In this document: positions 17,591-26,688 of the stretch, one piece after another | Position numbering within the stretch: position 1 is the first letter of the stretch | How the letters are laid out: every line of letters begins with the position of its first letter | Source of the DNA: Symbiodinium natans | Taxonomy: Eukaryota > Sar > Dinophyceae > Suessiales > Symbiodiniaceae | DNA length: 64,000 bases | Direction of reading: 5' to 3' | Assembly: GCA_905221605.1 (NCBI GenBank) | Contig: CAJNDS010000313.1 | Span: 416,478-480,477, forward strand | Made by a program: the position numbers and the translations under genes | Notes under the pieces: generated by a model | Databases searched by the model: none | Seen by the model: the letters and a program-made list of their open reading frames with translations, nothing else | Told to the model about the DNA's origin: nothing

Positions 17591-17782
17591 AGTGAAAAGT
17601 CTGGTTTTGTCTTTGTTCGGTTCTAGCGCCGTTTCGATGAGAGGGCCGAGCGTTCAATACTAGTGGGTTTTCGCGCCTGAGGGAAGAGGGAGGCGGGGGC
17701 GAGGCGAAGGCTTATAAAGATTGAGGACGAATGTCCCTACATCAAGCGACGGCAACGCGTCCCCAGTCATTTTGGGAGCTAG
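17591..17782 (+). pseudogene. possible broken RRM-like fragment
   Basis: One frame reads EKSGFVFVRF, in-frame TAG (17624), RRFDERAERSI, then a TGA (17678) and a basic tail. GFVFVRF resembles the RNP1 strand of RRM domains ([K/R]GF.FV.F), and DERAERSI resembles the following helix (D..DAE.A). Two in-frame stops suggest decay, recoding or coincidence. Confidence 0.3.
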
Positions 17783-17799
17783 CTATAGGGTTCAGGGAA

Positions 17800-17880
17800 C
17801 CCCAAACCCCAAACCCTAAACCCTAAACCCTAAACCCTAAACCCTAAACCCTAAACCCTAAACCCCTAAGCCCTAAACCC
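17800..17880 (-). repeat. CCCCAAA/CCCTAAA array
   Basis: About 11 units. Confidence 0.97.
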
Positions 17881-18041
17881 CCATCGCCCTGATCCCGGAA
17901 CTCCAAATAGCTTTGAGCACTAAATGCCTTGAAACCCCGCAAATCCCTAGAGCCCTGAGAAGCTCTACGTAACCCTAAATCAAGCCCTAAAGCCGTGTAA
18001 CCTCTAAGCCCTACAAGCCATAAGCCCTAAAGTCTTACAAC

Positions 18042-18208
18042 TTTAGGGTTTAGGGTTTTTAGGGTTTTTAGGGTTTTTAGGGTTTTTAGGGTTTTTAGGG
18101 TTTTTAGTGTTTTTAGGGTTTTTAGGGTTTTTAGGGTTTTTAGGGTTTTTAGGGTTTTTAGGGTTTTTAGGGTTTTTAGGGTTTTTAGGGTTTTTAGGGT
18201 TTAGGGTT
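18042..18208 (+). repeat. TTTTTAGGG nonamer array
   Basis: About 16 near-perfect TTTTTAGGG units, bracketed by TTTAGGG at both ends: a locally amplified 9-bp variant. Confidence 0.97.
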
Positions 18209-18302
18209 TGGGCATATACACCTCGTACCCAGAGTCGGCCTTTATTCCCTGCTCTGTAGGGTCCAGGTTCCCTTATAAGCCCCTTAACCCCAAAAGTGTA
18301 CA

Positions 18303-18330
18303 GGGTTTAGGGTTTAGGGTTTAGGGTTTG
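18303..18330 (+). repeat. short TTTAGGG array
   Basis: Four units. Confidence 0.9.
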
Positions 18331-18356
18331 CTCTCATCCGCAAACCCTAAACGCCT

Positions 18357-18416
18357 TATGAGACTGAGGAGCTGGACGGCCGCGAGGACCGTGACTCTTC
18401 ACAGATTCGGGTTTAG
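18357..18416 (+). CDS. candidate exon, unrecognised
   Basis: YETEELDGREDRDSSQIRV, then TAG inside the following array. Confidence 0.33.
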   Translation, partial: YETEELDGREDRDSSQIRV

Positions 18417-18475
18417 GGTTTCGGGTTTAGGGTTTAGTGTTTAGAGTTGAGGGTCCAGGGCTTAGGGTTTAGGGT
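18413..18475 (+). repeat. TTTAGGG array
   Basis: Degenerate. Confidence 0.92.
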
Positions 18476-18593
18476 TGTAAGGGTTCGCCTGCAAGCCGAA
18501 ACCCTACGCTACATACTCGAATGTGTATGTCCCAAAGCTTAATTATGAACGCTGACTAAGCTGCAAAGCCTGAACCCCGCACCATCGCCCTAA

Positions 18594-18645
18594 AACCCTA
18601 AACCCTAAACCATAAACCCTAAACCCTAAACCCTAAACCTTAAAA
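18594..18645 (-). repeat. CCCTAAA array
   Basis: About seven units. Confidence 0.96.
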
Positions 18646-18654
18646 TCCCCGAAC

Positions 18655-18738
18655 AAAGCGCGCCTGGAGGACCCATCAGGATGCCAGCTGCTGACGACGG
18701 AGAAACATGAAGTTGCCACGGCCCTAGGTGCTCCCTAA
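18655..18738 (+). CDS. candidate exon, unrecognised (27 codons)
   Basis: KARLEDPSGCQLLTTEKHEV then ATALGAP and TAA. Confidence 0.4.
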   Translation, partial: KARLEDPSGCQLLTTEKHEVATALGAP

Positions 18739-18772
18739 ACCTCTCTACCATATAAACCTAAATGTTAAACAC

Positions 18773-19215
18773 GAATTAGGGAATCGGACACCCATTGTTC
18801 AGCACGAATTTGGGAATTTGACCCATTTTGGCTCTTCTGACCCCTCTGACCCCCCCATTGTTCAGCACGAATTTAGGAATTTGGTCCATTTTGGCCCCTC
18901 TGACCCCTCACCCATTTTGGCCCTTCTGACCCCTCTGACCCCCCTCATTGTTCAGCACGCGTTTGGCAATTTGGTCCATCTGGGCCCCTCTGACCCTCTG
19001 ACCCCCCATTGTTCAGCACGAATTTGGGAATTTGATCCATTTTGGCCCCTCTGACCCCTCTGACCCGCCATTGTTCAGCACGAATTGGGAACAGCACGAA
19101 TTAAGGAATTTGATCCATTTTGGCCCCTCTGACCCCTCTGACCCCCGATTGTTCAGCACGAATTTGGGAATTTGATCCATTTTGGCTCCTCTGACGCCTT
19201 TAACTCCACTTGTTC
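18773..19215 (+). repeat. about 61-bp tandem repeat, 7-8 copies
   Basis: Unit contains TTGTTCAGCACGAATTTGGG, then AATTTGATCCATTTTGGCCC, then CTCTGACCCCTCTGACCCC. Copies vary by point changes and small indels; the open frame across it is a by-product. Confidence 0.95.
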
Positions 19216-19332
19216 AACACGAACAAAAACACACTTTCTATTGTCGTAATGTTATGGGATTCTTTGGGCGGGTGGGTTCTTTTCCGTTGCCTACACACTG
19301 CTAGCCTAATAAATGCTCGAACTTGAGATGCT

Positions 19333-19444
19333 GAACCCTAAACCCTAAACCTTAAACCCTAAACCCTAAACCCTAAACCCTAAACCCTAAACCCTAAACC
19401 CTAAACCCTAAACCCTAAACCCTAAACCCTAAACCCTAAACCCT
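19333..19444 (-). repeat. CCCTAAA array
   Basis: About 16 units, followed at once by inverted TTTGGG-type units (19445-19500). Confidence 0.98.
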
Positions 19445-19561
19445 TAGGGGTTTTGGGTTTTGGGGTGGGCTTCTATAGGGTTTCGGGTTTAGGGTTCAGG
19501 GGTCAGTGTTTTGGTAAAAGTGCTGTAGTCTTGACAGCTGTGCCACCGTCTCATCAAAACG

Positions 19562-20110
19562 TTGAGAAAGCGTCCCTCAGATACAGTTTATAGGGTGCAG
19601 GGTCTATGTGTGGAGTTTAGGGTGGGTGTCTGTATGGTTGTATGGTTTCTTGTGAATATTGCTGAGTTTGTAATGGTCGGTGTCCCTTTGGGGACACTAG
19701 GAATGCAAACCCTGCCTCCTCTGCTGTGGGGGGTTTCTGGGCCCTAAAGACAGAGGGAAGCCCTCACCTTTGGGGGCAACTTTTGGGGATTCGAAACCCG
19801 AAGCCCTCTTCAGTAAACCCCCAACAGTTGGAACATCATTATCCTCATACCCCGAAAGGGTTACTAAAGGGAATCCCAGCCACTAGTCGTCCTTAAACCA
19901 TGTTCCAACTTTCTGGAGTTCATTATAAACCATCAACCGTTTTCGGGGTGTGGGTGTTGTTTTCAGGGAGAGGGCCTCGGCTTATGCACCATGGGTTTCC
20001 CTACTCCCCCCCGCCCGGTTCTTCCCTTTAAATACCCCCTACTGAGGCTTAACTATCCCTAAATTGCCTCAATTCTGGGGGGGAACCTAGGGGAGGGTAG
20101 AAGCTAGTAG
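19562..20110. other. unique spacer, no convincing gene
   Basis: A 61-codon plus frame at 19562-19747 is weak. The stretch around 20015-20100 holds loose inverted pieces (CCCTACTGAGGC, GGGAACCTAGGGGAG) that may be a decayed palindrome. Confidence 0.5.
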
Positions 20111-20116
20111 GAGAGC

Positions 20117-20152
20117 CCCTCAACCCTAAGCCCTAAACCCTAAACCCTAAAC
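20117..20152 (-). repeat. CCCTAAA array
   Basis: Five units. Confidence 0.94.
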
Positions 20153-20289
20153 CCATGAATGTATGACCTTGGGTCGACATGCCTGATGGGGGGGCTTTCG
20201 GGTCTCGACGTTTTCTTCATGCTTTCTGTGCACGAAACCGCACGATGCCCGGAAGCTCAGGTCTAAGCACTCTAGGGGTCTAGGGGTTC

Positions 20290-20355
20290 AAAGTTTAGGG
20301 TTTAGGGTTCAGGGTTTAGGGTTTAGGGTTTAGGGTTTAGGGTTTAAGGTTTAGG
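20290..20355 (+). repeat. TTTAGGG array
   Basis: About nine units. Confidence 0.97.
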
Positions 20356-20467
20356 GCAAGACTTCGGATCTCCTGTCATCAGGAAAGAGAAGGTGAAGGC
20401 TCAAGACCCCATACCCTAACCCTCCTTCCCCCTCCAAAAAGAAACCAAAGATAGCACAAAACATCTG

Positions 20468-20560
20468 ACATCCGGCATTCCACGGGACATACGAGATGCG
20501 GTACGTCCGGTCTGGCAGACATTCGGCATTCAGCTCATAAGCACCAAGCTCCTAAACCCT
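20468..20560 (+). CDS. candidate exon, two open frames
   Basis: One frame reads TSGIPRDIRDAVRPVWQTFG then IQLISTK. A second overlapping plus frame is also open. Confidence 0.35.
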
Positions 20561-20635
20561 CAACCCTAAACCCTAAATAAGCCCTAAACCCTAAATCCTA
20601 AACCCTAAACCCTAAACCCTAAACCCTAAACTTGC
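20553..20635 (-). repeat. CCCTAAA array
   Basis: Contains CCCTAAATAAG variants. Confidence 0.96.
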
Positions 20636-20649
20636 CCCATCCACCACAG

Positions 20650-20720
20650 ACCACCGATGTCCGGCGCCGAGGAGTTCCGCGTGGCCAATGCTGCTGCACC
20701 ACCTGCGGAAGCGGCAGAAG
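20650..20720 (+). CDS. candidate exon with ATG, AG and GT borders
   Basis: After 'ccaccacag', contains ATG at 20657: MSGAEEFRVANAAAPPAEAA, ending 'GAAG|gtgcaa'. Confidence 0.42.
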
Positions 20721-20753
20721 GTGCAACCCCTACTTTGGGGGTTTCCGAAATAA

Positions 20754-20875
20754 GGTTTAGGGTTTAGGGTTTAGGGTTTAGGGTTTAGGGTTTAGGGTTT
20801 AGGGTTTAGGGTTTAGGGTTTAGGGTTTAGGGTTTGGGGGTTGGGGGTTGGAGGTTTAGGGTTGGGGATTTCGGA
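20754..20875 (+). repeat. TTTAGGG array
   Basis: About 13 perfect units, then decay. Confidence 0.97.
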
Positions 20876-21214
20876 ATCGTTATGGGGTACCTTATTGGGG
20901 TTCTTAAGACAAGGGAATCCTCCTATTTGGGAAGGGGCTATTTTAGGGTCCCCCATTTTCGCAAGCGCCCACTTGGTAGCCTTGGGTACATATAAGTAGG
21001 GCTATAGGTGGGGTAGCTATGGTTAGAATGGTTTTAACTCCATTTAGGGCACTTATGAGTACTAATGAACCTTCAAGTGCACCCTAAACACTACCACTAA
21101 ACCCTAAGCCCAAGTTTGCACGCACCAGAGCCTTAAACCCGAAGCCACGAAGACTCGGAGGGTGTCAGGGTTTTGGGACTTATAGCTTTCAGGGTTTAGG
21201 GTCTAGGGTTTAAG

Positions 21215-21319
21215 GTGTCGGGATGCAACGAGCTGTGGCTCGATAAGTCCTTTATTGCGTGCTCCCATTTCGTGCTAGGTACGTACTCAAAGAGGCTAGG
21301 TGAGGGACTGACCACGTAG
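21215..21319 (+). CDS. candidate exon, unrecognised (34 codons)
   Basis: VSGCNELWLDKSFIACSHFV then LGTYSKRLGEGLTT and TAG. Confidence 0.38.
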   Translation: MSGCNELWLDKSFIACSHFVLGTYSKRLGEGLTT

Positions 21320-21496
21320 GGTTTAGTAGGGTTTAGGGTTTAGGGCTTAGGGGAAGCCTTAAGCCCTAGAGCCTCAATGAGGGAAGAATGTTCCTTATGC
21401 TTTCTATGGGGGTATCTTCTAGTATGAACGAAGGAGAACGAACGCGTTCCTAGACCCGACATTGTAGTTCGTTTTTGGGATACATCGCTTAACCGA

Positions 21497-21608
21497 ACCC
21501 TGAAACCCTAAAACCCTAAAACCCTAAAACCCTAAAACCCTAAAACCCTAAAACCCTAAACCCTAAACCCTAAACCCTAAACCCTAAACCCTAAACCCTA
21601 AACCCTTG
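21497..21608 (-). repeat. CCCTAAAA then CCCTAAA array
   Basis: About seven octamers CCCTAAAA followed by nine canonical heptamers. Confidence 0.98.
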
Positions 21609-21626
21609 AACTTCCCCCCCGGGTTC

Positions 21627-21827
21627 TACTTGGAGCTTCATGGTACTTGTGAACCAATATAGGGTTTAGGGTTTAGGGTTTAGGGTTTAGGGTTTAGGGG
21701 TACTTATTAGCCAGCTATAACTGTACTTATATAACCCACTTATAGGCCCCTCAAGTGCCCTAATATGGTTATAAGTACAGCTATAAGTACAGTTATCATT
21801 GGTTAATAAGTACCATGAACCTCCAAG
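21627..21827. mobile_element. MITE-like palindrome, family C, invaded by TTTAGGG array
   Basis: Ends ACTTGGAGCTTCATGGTACT and AAGTACCATGAACCTCCAAG. Interior has repeated TATAAGTAC. A five-unit TTTAGGG array (21661-21698) splits the left arm; GGTACTT is repeated on both sides of it. Confidence 0.85.
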
Positions 21828-21857
21828 CACACTTCCTGTCAAGCCTTCAACCCGCAG

Positions 21858-21925
21858 GGGCACCTGCGCCGACCGAGACGTCTGCGAGCCGACTGCTGGT
21901 GAAGGCAGCTCTTTTGGGGACGTAG
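21858..21925 (+). CDS. candidate exon, unrecognised
   Basis: After 'caacccgcag': APAPTETSASRLLVKAALLG. Confidence 0.38.
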
Positions 21926-21999
21926 GGCTTCGTGTTTGAATTTGGGGTTGAGGGTTTAGGGTTTAGTCAGGCTCTAGGACTCGGGGTTTCGGGTGATGG

Positions 22000-22165
22000 G
22001 AGGGGGTGGCGCGTTTGGTACTTCTACGCGGCAGGGGGAGATCTGCGGGGCGCACGGTTGAGTTCTATATCCCCCAAACCCAGCTTTGTGCACCTTTTCC
22101 GGAGTCGTTGGAGGACTGAAGCGGCCATTTTCGCCGACCTTCCCAAACCCAACCACACCTTTTGA
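22000..22165 (+). CDS. candidate exon, unrecognised
   Basis: GWRVWYFYAAGGDLRGARLS, then FRSRWRTEAAIFADLPKPNH and TGA. A minus frame also spans it. Confidence 0.35.
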
Positions 22166-22234
22166 GCCCCCAAGCCCCAAGAAACGGCCCAGGGTTGAGG
22201 GTTTTAGGGTTTAGGGTTTAGGGTTTAACTACAG

Positions 22235-22372
22235 AGAGGCCCGGCTGCCACGTTGATGGGCTGCAAGGAACTCAGATTGATACATCGCCTTGTAGTGCAC
22301 AAGCCTAGTAACCTAGCAGCCTTCAGTACCAGTCTTGGCCCTTTGTACTCCCTAGAAGCTTGTAGCTTATAA
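22235..22372 (+). CDS. candidate exon, unrecognised (45 codons)
   Basis: After 'ttaactacag': RGPAATLMGCKELRLIHRLV, VHKPSNLAAFSTSLGPLYSL, EACSL, TAA. Longer than most islands and compositionally protein-like. Confidence 0.45.
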   Translation, partial: RGPAATLMGCKELRLIHRLVVHKPSNLAAFSTSLGPLYSLEACSL

Positions 22373-22424
22373 CTCTCAACATCCCTAATCCTAAGCTCTC
22401 AATGGCCTTACAAACCCTAAAAAC

Positions 22425-22500
22425 CCTCAAACCCAAACCCTAAACTCTCAACCCTAAACCCTAGCCCTAAACCCTAAACCTTAAACCCTAAACCCTAAAC
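22425..22500 (-). repeat. CCCTAAA array
   Basis: Degenerate, about ten units. Confidence 0.95.
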
Positions 22501-22505
22501 TCGAA

Positions 22506-22619
22506 AAGGCCCTGCGACTGCGCGTCTCCAACAACGACCTTCGCCTCTTGGTGGCCTCCTATCGCGCCGCCTGGGGCGAGGATGAGGAGCCATGCCAAGC
22601 TTCCCTGGGCCCTAATTAG
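22506..22619 (+). CDS. candidate exon, unrecognised (37 codons)
   Basis: KALRLRVSNNDLRLLVASYR then AAWGEDEEPCQASLGPN. C-array on the left, G-array on the right. One of the best coding calls. Confidence 0.48.
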   Translation, partial: KALRLRVSNNDLRLLVASYRAAWGEDEEPCQASLGPN

Positions 22620-22790
22620 GGTTTAGGGTTTGGGGTTTAGGGTTTAGGGTTTAGGGTTTGGGGTTTAGGGTTTAGGGTTTAGGGTTTGGGGTTTAGGGTT
22701 TAGGGTTTAGGGTTTGGAGTTTAGGGTTTAGGGTTTGGGGTTTACGGTTTGGGGTTTGGGGTTTAGGGTTTGGGGTGTAGGGTTTAGGGC
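22616..22790 (+). repeat. TTTAGGG/TTTGGGG array
   Basis: About 24 units, the two variants interspersed. Confidence 0.98.
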
Positions 22791-22945
22791 AACCCTAAAC
22801 CCGAAACCCTGAACCCCTGAAACCTGAATGCTAAACCCACTGAATTTGGGTTTGCGTTAAGAGCTGCGTGGTTCTGAGCGTGGGAGGATCTTCGCTTTGG
22901 GGCTTTGGATAGGGTTTTGGGATTTGAGGATTAGGGTTTCGGAAC

Positions 22946-23020
22946 ATGAGGTCCCCAAAAATGTGGATCCTTACGAAAACGGGATCCGACTTTATGGCTG
23001 TTTTGGAGCCGTTGTCTTGA
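22946..23020 (+). CDS. candidate ORF from ATG (24 codons)
   Basis: MRSPKMWILTKTGSDFMAVL then EPLS and TGA. Confidence 0.3.
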   Translation: MRSPKMWILTKTGSDFMAVLEPLS

Positions 23021-23073
23021 ACAGCTACCAAAATAGGATACAGGCTCTGGGGTTTGTGGTTGATGGTGTATAG

Positions 23074-23466
23074 GGATTAGGTTTCGGGTTAAAGGTGTTT
23101 GCCGCGTTTCAATTTGACCTGGCTCTTTTGGGTAACTGGCACCTGGTTGGCCTAGAGAATGCAATACCTATAGACATGGACGATTCTCAAAGTTACGCTT
23201 TGTGATCAGAACATTCCTTTGGGATCCTGCAGCAGTTTCGAGAATGGTCCTTGAATTCGAAAAAAGGTGAGTTGCTGGGAACATGCTACAAAGTTGTGAC
23301 GAGAGTCCTTCGTGACGCGAAATGGTGACTGGGAAGGTTTATAAAGTGACGGCGATGGTCGGGACTGAATACGTTTTGGGATGCTGTTGTCGTGATTTGT
23401 AGACACTTGTGTGCTTTTGAACGCAAATCGAAGCACCCCTCCGTAGGCCGTAAACCCTCAAGCCCC
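23074..23466 (+). CDS. 131-codon frame with TGA as only stop
   Basis: Segments between three TGA codons read FQFDLALLGNWHLVGLENAI, PIDMDDSQSYAL; SEHSFGILQQFREWSLNSKK, GELLGTCYKVVTRVLRDAKW; and WSGLNTFWDAVVVICRHLCA, FERKSKH, then TAA. Within it 'GAAAAAAG|gtgagt' at 23266-23277 is a consensus-like 5' splice site. Could be several exons, a UGA-recoded exon, or chance. Confidence 0.4.
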
Positions 23467-23532
23467 TAAACCCCTAAACCCAAAACCCCAAACCTTCGCA
23501 TGTTTTTTTGGTAAGGGGGTTTTTACCCGCAG

Positions 23533-23560
23533 CGCATCCTTCAGACCACGCGTCGAGCTC
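23533..23560 (+). CDS. weak candidate exon before poly-C
   Basis: After 'acccgcag': RILQTTRRAP. Confidence 0.2.
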
Positions 23561-23782
23561 CCCCCCCCCCCCCTTTCCCCGGCCCCTTCAAACAGAAGGT
23601 TTTGGGTTTAGGGTTTAGGGTTTAGAGTTTCTAGGGTTTCGAAGGCTTACTGAACATTTATCGGGTAGTTGGAGGGTATTTGCGGGGGGGTAACCCTAAC
23701 CAAACGCTAAACCCTAAGGGAGTTGTTACGCCCAATGCAAAACCGCCCTTTTTTGAAAGCAGAAAGCCCGGAGTGCCCCTTG

Positions 23783-23998
23783 CTTGGAGGTTCATGGATA
23801 CTTCTACGTAATTGGGTTTAGGGTTTAGGGTTTAGGGTTTAGGGTCTAGGGTCTGGAGTTTAAGGAGTTTAGGGTTTAGGGTTTCGGGCGAGGGTTTAGG
23901 GTTGAGGGTACAAAAAGGTAGGGTTTGTAAGAAGGGCAATGGTTGTAACCGAATTTGGGATACTTGTATACACTTACAAATACCCATGAACCTCCAAG
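23783..23998. mobile_element. MITE-like element, family C, containing telomere units
   Basis: Ends CTTGGAGGTTCATGGATACT and AATACCCATGAACCTCCAAG. TTTAGGG units occupy about 23815-23910 between the arms. Confidence 0.8.
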
Positions 23999-24199
23999 TA
24001 GAGCCTTTTCAACGCCAAAACTCATCCGGACCCGCATTCCTTTCAACAGGAGGCTCCGCCAGAACAGTTCGCCGTCACTGAGCACGTCCTTGAGTGCCCT
24101 TGGTGCATATATGTGACCGAACCCAAAGCCCTAAACCCCAAACCCTAAACCCTAAGAGGGGTTGTGGCCCTCTTGCAACCTTCCAACACCCTCCCTCAG

Positions 24200-24329
24200 G
24201 TACCGAATACCCGACGTCCGAGTGGTGCTTCTCAGCGAGCACGACACAGGGCCGCGCCACTTGGGCTCCACTGGTTTTGCTACAGGGTGCTCTAGAGGGT
24301 CTTGGGGCTTAAGGCTAACCCCACCCTAA
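24200..24329 (+). CDS. candidate exon, unrecognised (42 codons)
   Basis: After 'ctccctcag': YRIPDVRVVLLSEHDTGPRH, LGSTGFATGCSRGSWGL, TAA in the next array. A second frame (GTEYPTSEWCFSASTTQGRA) is also open. Confidence 0.4.
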
Positions 24330-24450
24330 ACCCTAAACCCTAAACCCTAAACCCTAAACCCTAAACCCTAAACCCTAAACCCTAAACCCTAAACCCTAAA
24401 CCCTAAACCCTAAACCCTAAGGGTTTAGGGTTTTCGGGTTGAGGGTTTCA
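24322..24450 (-). repeat. CCCTAAA array with inverted tail
   Basis: About 14 units, abutted at 24421 by TTTAGGG units. Confidence 0.98.
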
Positions 24451-24521
24451 GTGCCCCAACCCCCAACCCGATTTCCAAGTCGGCAAAGCTCCGTATTCCA
24501 ATCCTTTGTGGCTTAGACAGT

Positions 24522-24627
24522 AGCTGGGATGCCCAGTAGTACCCTTATTCCCTTTTAGGGGTTTAGGTCTCCTTACCTTTAAGCAAGAAGGTAGCAACAT
24601 TTTAATATGGTCTCTGGGCTACCAAGA
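24522..24627. mobile_element. MITE-like element, family B
   Basis: Ends TAGCTGGGATGCCCAGTAGT and CTGGGCTACCAAG. Interior TTATTCCCTTTT is shared with copies at 47334-47450 and 62683-62795. Confidence 0.7.
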
Positions 24628-24807
24628 CATGAGGGCTGAAGGTTTAGTATAGGGTCTGTTGGGGTTTAGAGTTTATAGTGCTTTGGGGGTTAATACGTCG
24701 GGTTGAGGGGTTTTAGGGTTCAGGGCTTCTGGGGTTGAGGGCTTGTAGGGTCTTCATGGGGTTGATGTTTAAGGCTTCGGACTTAGCGCCTTTTGTCCTG
24801 TGCCCAG

Positions 24808-24867
24808 GAAATCCATTTCTGGACATTTGCGGCTCAGACTGGGCCTCTCGTCAAGCTGTTGATGTAA
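24808..24867 (+). CDS. candidate exon, unrecognised
   Basis: After 'tgtgcccag': EIHFWTFAAQTGPLVKLLM then TAA. Confidence 0.38.
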   Translation, partial: EIHFWTFAAQTGPLVKLLM

Positions 24868-24891
24868 TCAGTTGGAGGAATCGTATGTCTG

Positions 24892-25005
24892 AACCCTAAA
24901 CGCTAAACCCGAAACCTAAACCCTAAACCCTAAACCCTGAGCCCTAAAGCCCTAAAGCCCTAAAGCCCTAAAGCCCTAAACTCCTAAACCCCAAAACTCT
25001 AGGAG
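24892..25005 (-). repeat. CCCTAAA and CCCTAAAG array
   Basis: Five CCCTAAAG octamers at 24936-24978. Confidence 0.95.
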
Positions 25006-25053
25006 TTTGACCACAAAGGGTGGAGTCCCGTATCCAAGTCCTAGAGCGACTGC

Positions 25054-25170
25054 TCCCCCCCCCCCCCCCCCCCCTGGGACTGGGAGTTCCCCCCCCCCCC
25101 CCCCCCCTAGGTTTAGGGGGTTTTAGGTTTAGGGTTCAGGGTCCCTCCCCCCCCCCCCCCCCCCCCCCCC
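25054..25170. repeat. three long poly-C tracts
   Basis: Homopolymer C at 25056-25074, 25089-25107 and 25146-25171, separated by short mixed sequence. They could be alignment-prone or assembly-sensitive. Confidence 0.92.
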
Positions 25171-25189
25171 CATCGTGACTCCTACTTGA

Positions 25190-25330
25190 GGGTTTGGGTT
25201 TGGGGTTTAAGGGTTTAAGGTTTAGGGCTTAAGTGTTTAGGGATTCGGGTTTCAGGGTTTAGGGTGCAAGGGTCTAGGGTTTTAGGGTTAAGGATGTAGG
25301 ATTTGGGGTGTCAGGAATTAGGGTTTGGGG
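25190..25330 (+). repeat. degenerate TTTAGGG stretch
   Basis: Many single-base variants. Confidence 0.85.
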
Positions 25331-25402
25331 GTGTAAACTTTGTATGCCCAAATTCGGGTTGAGCTTATAGCCAGCTGAAACTAACCCCCCGCTATGACGA
25401 CC

Positions 25403-25465
25403 ATGAACCTCCTGCTTTCATCCAAGCAGGTGAGGGACGTGAAGAACACGCGCTGGACAGCATGA
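25403..25465 (+). CDS. candidate short ORF from ATG
   Basis: MNLLLSSKQVRDVKNTRWTA then TGA; 'catccaagcag' inside could be a 3' splice site. Confidence 0.3.
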   Translation: MNLLLSSKQVRDVKNTRWTA

Positions 25466-25499
25466 AATTTGCACTTGCCCCTCTCCCCCTCTCCCGCCG

Positions 25500-25895
25500 C
25501 AACCCTAAACCCTAAAACCCTGAGCCCTAAACCGTTAGCCCTGAACCCTAAACCCTAAAGCCTAAGCCCTAAACCCCAAACTCCGAAGCCCTAACCCCCC
25601 CCCCCCCCCCTTAAATCCCGAATCCATAAACCCTAGCTACCTGACAATCCCAATCCCCAAACTCGAAACCCCTACGCCCTAAACCCGAGTTTCCTAAATC
25701 CCTACACCCTAACATCTCCAAACCCTAAGCCCTTGCCCCCTAGCTCCCCTACACCCCCGAAATCCGTAAACCCTAAACCCTAAACCCCAAAATCCTAAAC
25801 ACAAAGCCCTAGACCGAAACCCCTGACCCCAAACCCAAAACCCCTAACCCTAAACCCTAAACCCGAAACCCTAAACCCGAAACCCTAAACCCTAA
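25500..25895 (-). repeat. long decayed CCCTAAA stretch with poly-C
   Basis: Highly diverged units; poly-C at 25595-25609. Confidence 0.85.
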
Positions 25896-25915
25896 ACTCG
25901 CCCACTCTTCTTCAG

Positions 25916-26016
25916 GTTTACGTCCGCTGTCTCCGGCATCTGGCACCGGGAGCCAACGCGGAGTCTCGGGTCACGGGCAAGGCGAGGATCAGCATCCAGT
26001 CCCTTGGAGAAATCAG
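25916..26016 (+). CDS. candidate exon, unrecognised (33 codons)
   Basis: After a polypyrimidine 'ctcttcttcag', phase 0: VYVRCLRHLAPGANAESRVT then GKARISIQSLGEI. One of the clearest exon-like islands. Confidence 0.5.
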
Positions 26017-26169
26017 AGTAGGGTTTTGGGTTTTTTTAGTGTATTTTAGGGCCTAAAACCCAAAACCCTAAGGGTTTTTTGGATAATTATAAGGTTTTGG
26101 GGTTTTAGGGTTTTAGGATTTTAGGGTTTTTAGGGGTTCGCGCTCAAGGGTTTCGGGTCCCACGGGCAC

Positions 26170-26223
26170 CCTCGCACGGCGCCTGAGCGGCCCTGACAGC
26201 CTCGATGCCCAGCATGAGCATCC
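26170..26223 (-). CDS. candidate minus-strand exon
   Basis: Minus reading GMLMLGIEAVRAAQAPCEG with 'ctag' before and 'GAGG|gtgccc' after. Plus strand is less open here, but strand remains uncertain. Confidence 0.28.
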
Positions 26224-26229
26224 CTAGAG

Positions 26230-26327
26230 CCCTAGCCCTAAACCCTAAACCCCAAGTCCAAAAACCCTAAACCCTAAACCCTAAACCCTAAACCCCAAAC
26301 CCCAAACCCTAAACCCCAAACCCTAAG
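26230..26327 (-). repeat. CCCTAAA/CCCCAAA array
   Basis: About 12 units. Confidence 0.97.
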
Positions 26328-26688
26328 GGCATGTCGTTGAGAGCCTACATCTCATGCACTTTCAGGAGCCCTGCAGGGTGGGTTCAGGGTCGTCTTGCTT
26401 GCAAGTAAACACTTGCTAGCCCAGTGGTACCCAAAATTTAGATTTTAGGGTTCAGGGTTTAGGGTTTAGGGTTTCGGGGCTAGGGTTGAAGTTGTATAGG
26501 GGTATGCGGGGTATCTAGGGGGTGTATAAGGTACTGTACTCAGACCCGCAGCTCTAAACTCGAAACCCTCAACCCTAAACTCCAAACCCTCAACTCTAAA
26601 CCCTATAAAACCCCTATAAAAAGCCTTATAAGACCCTATAAATCCCTATAAAACCCTTTAAAGCCCCGGCCTAAACCCCGGACCCCCC

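Noticed and set aside
18820-19190. Spliced-leader RNA gene cluster
   Set aside because: Only 10-12 bases match the dinoflagellate leader and no GT donor or leader RNA context follows each unit.
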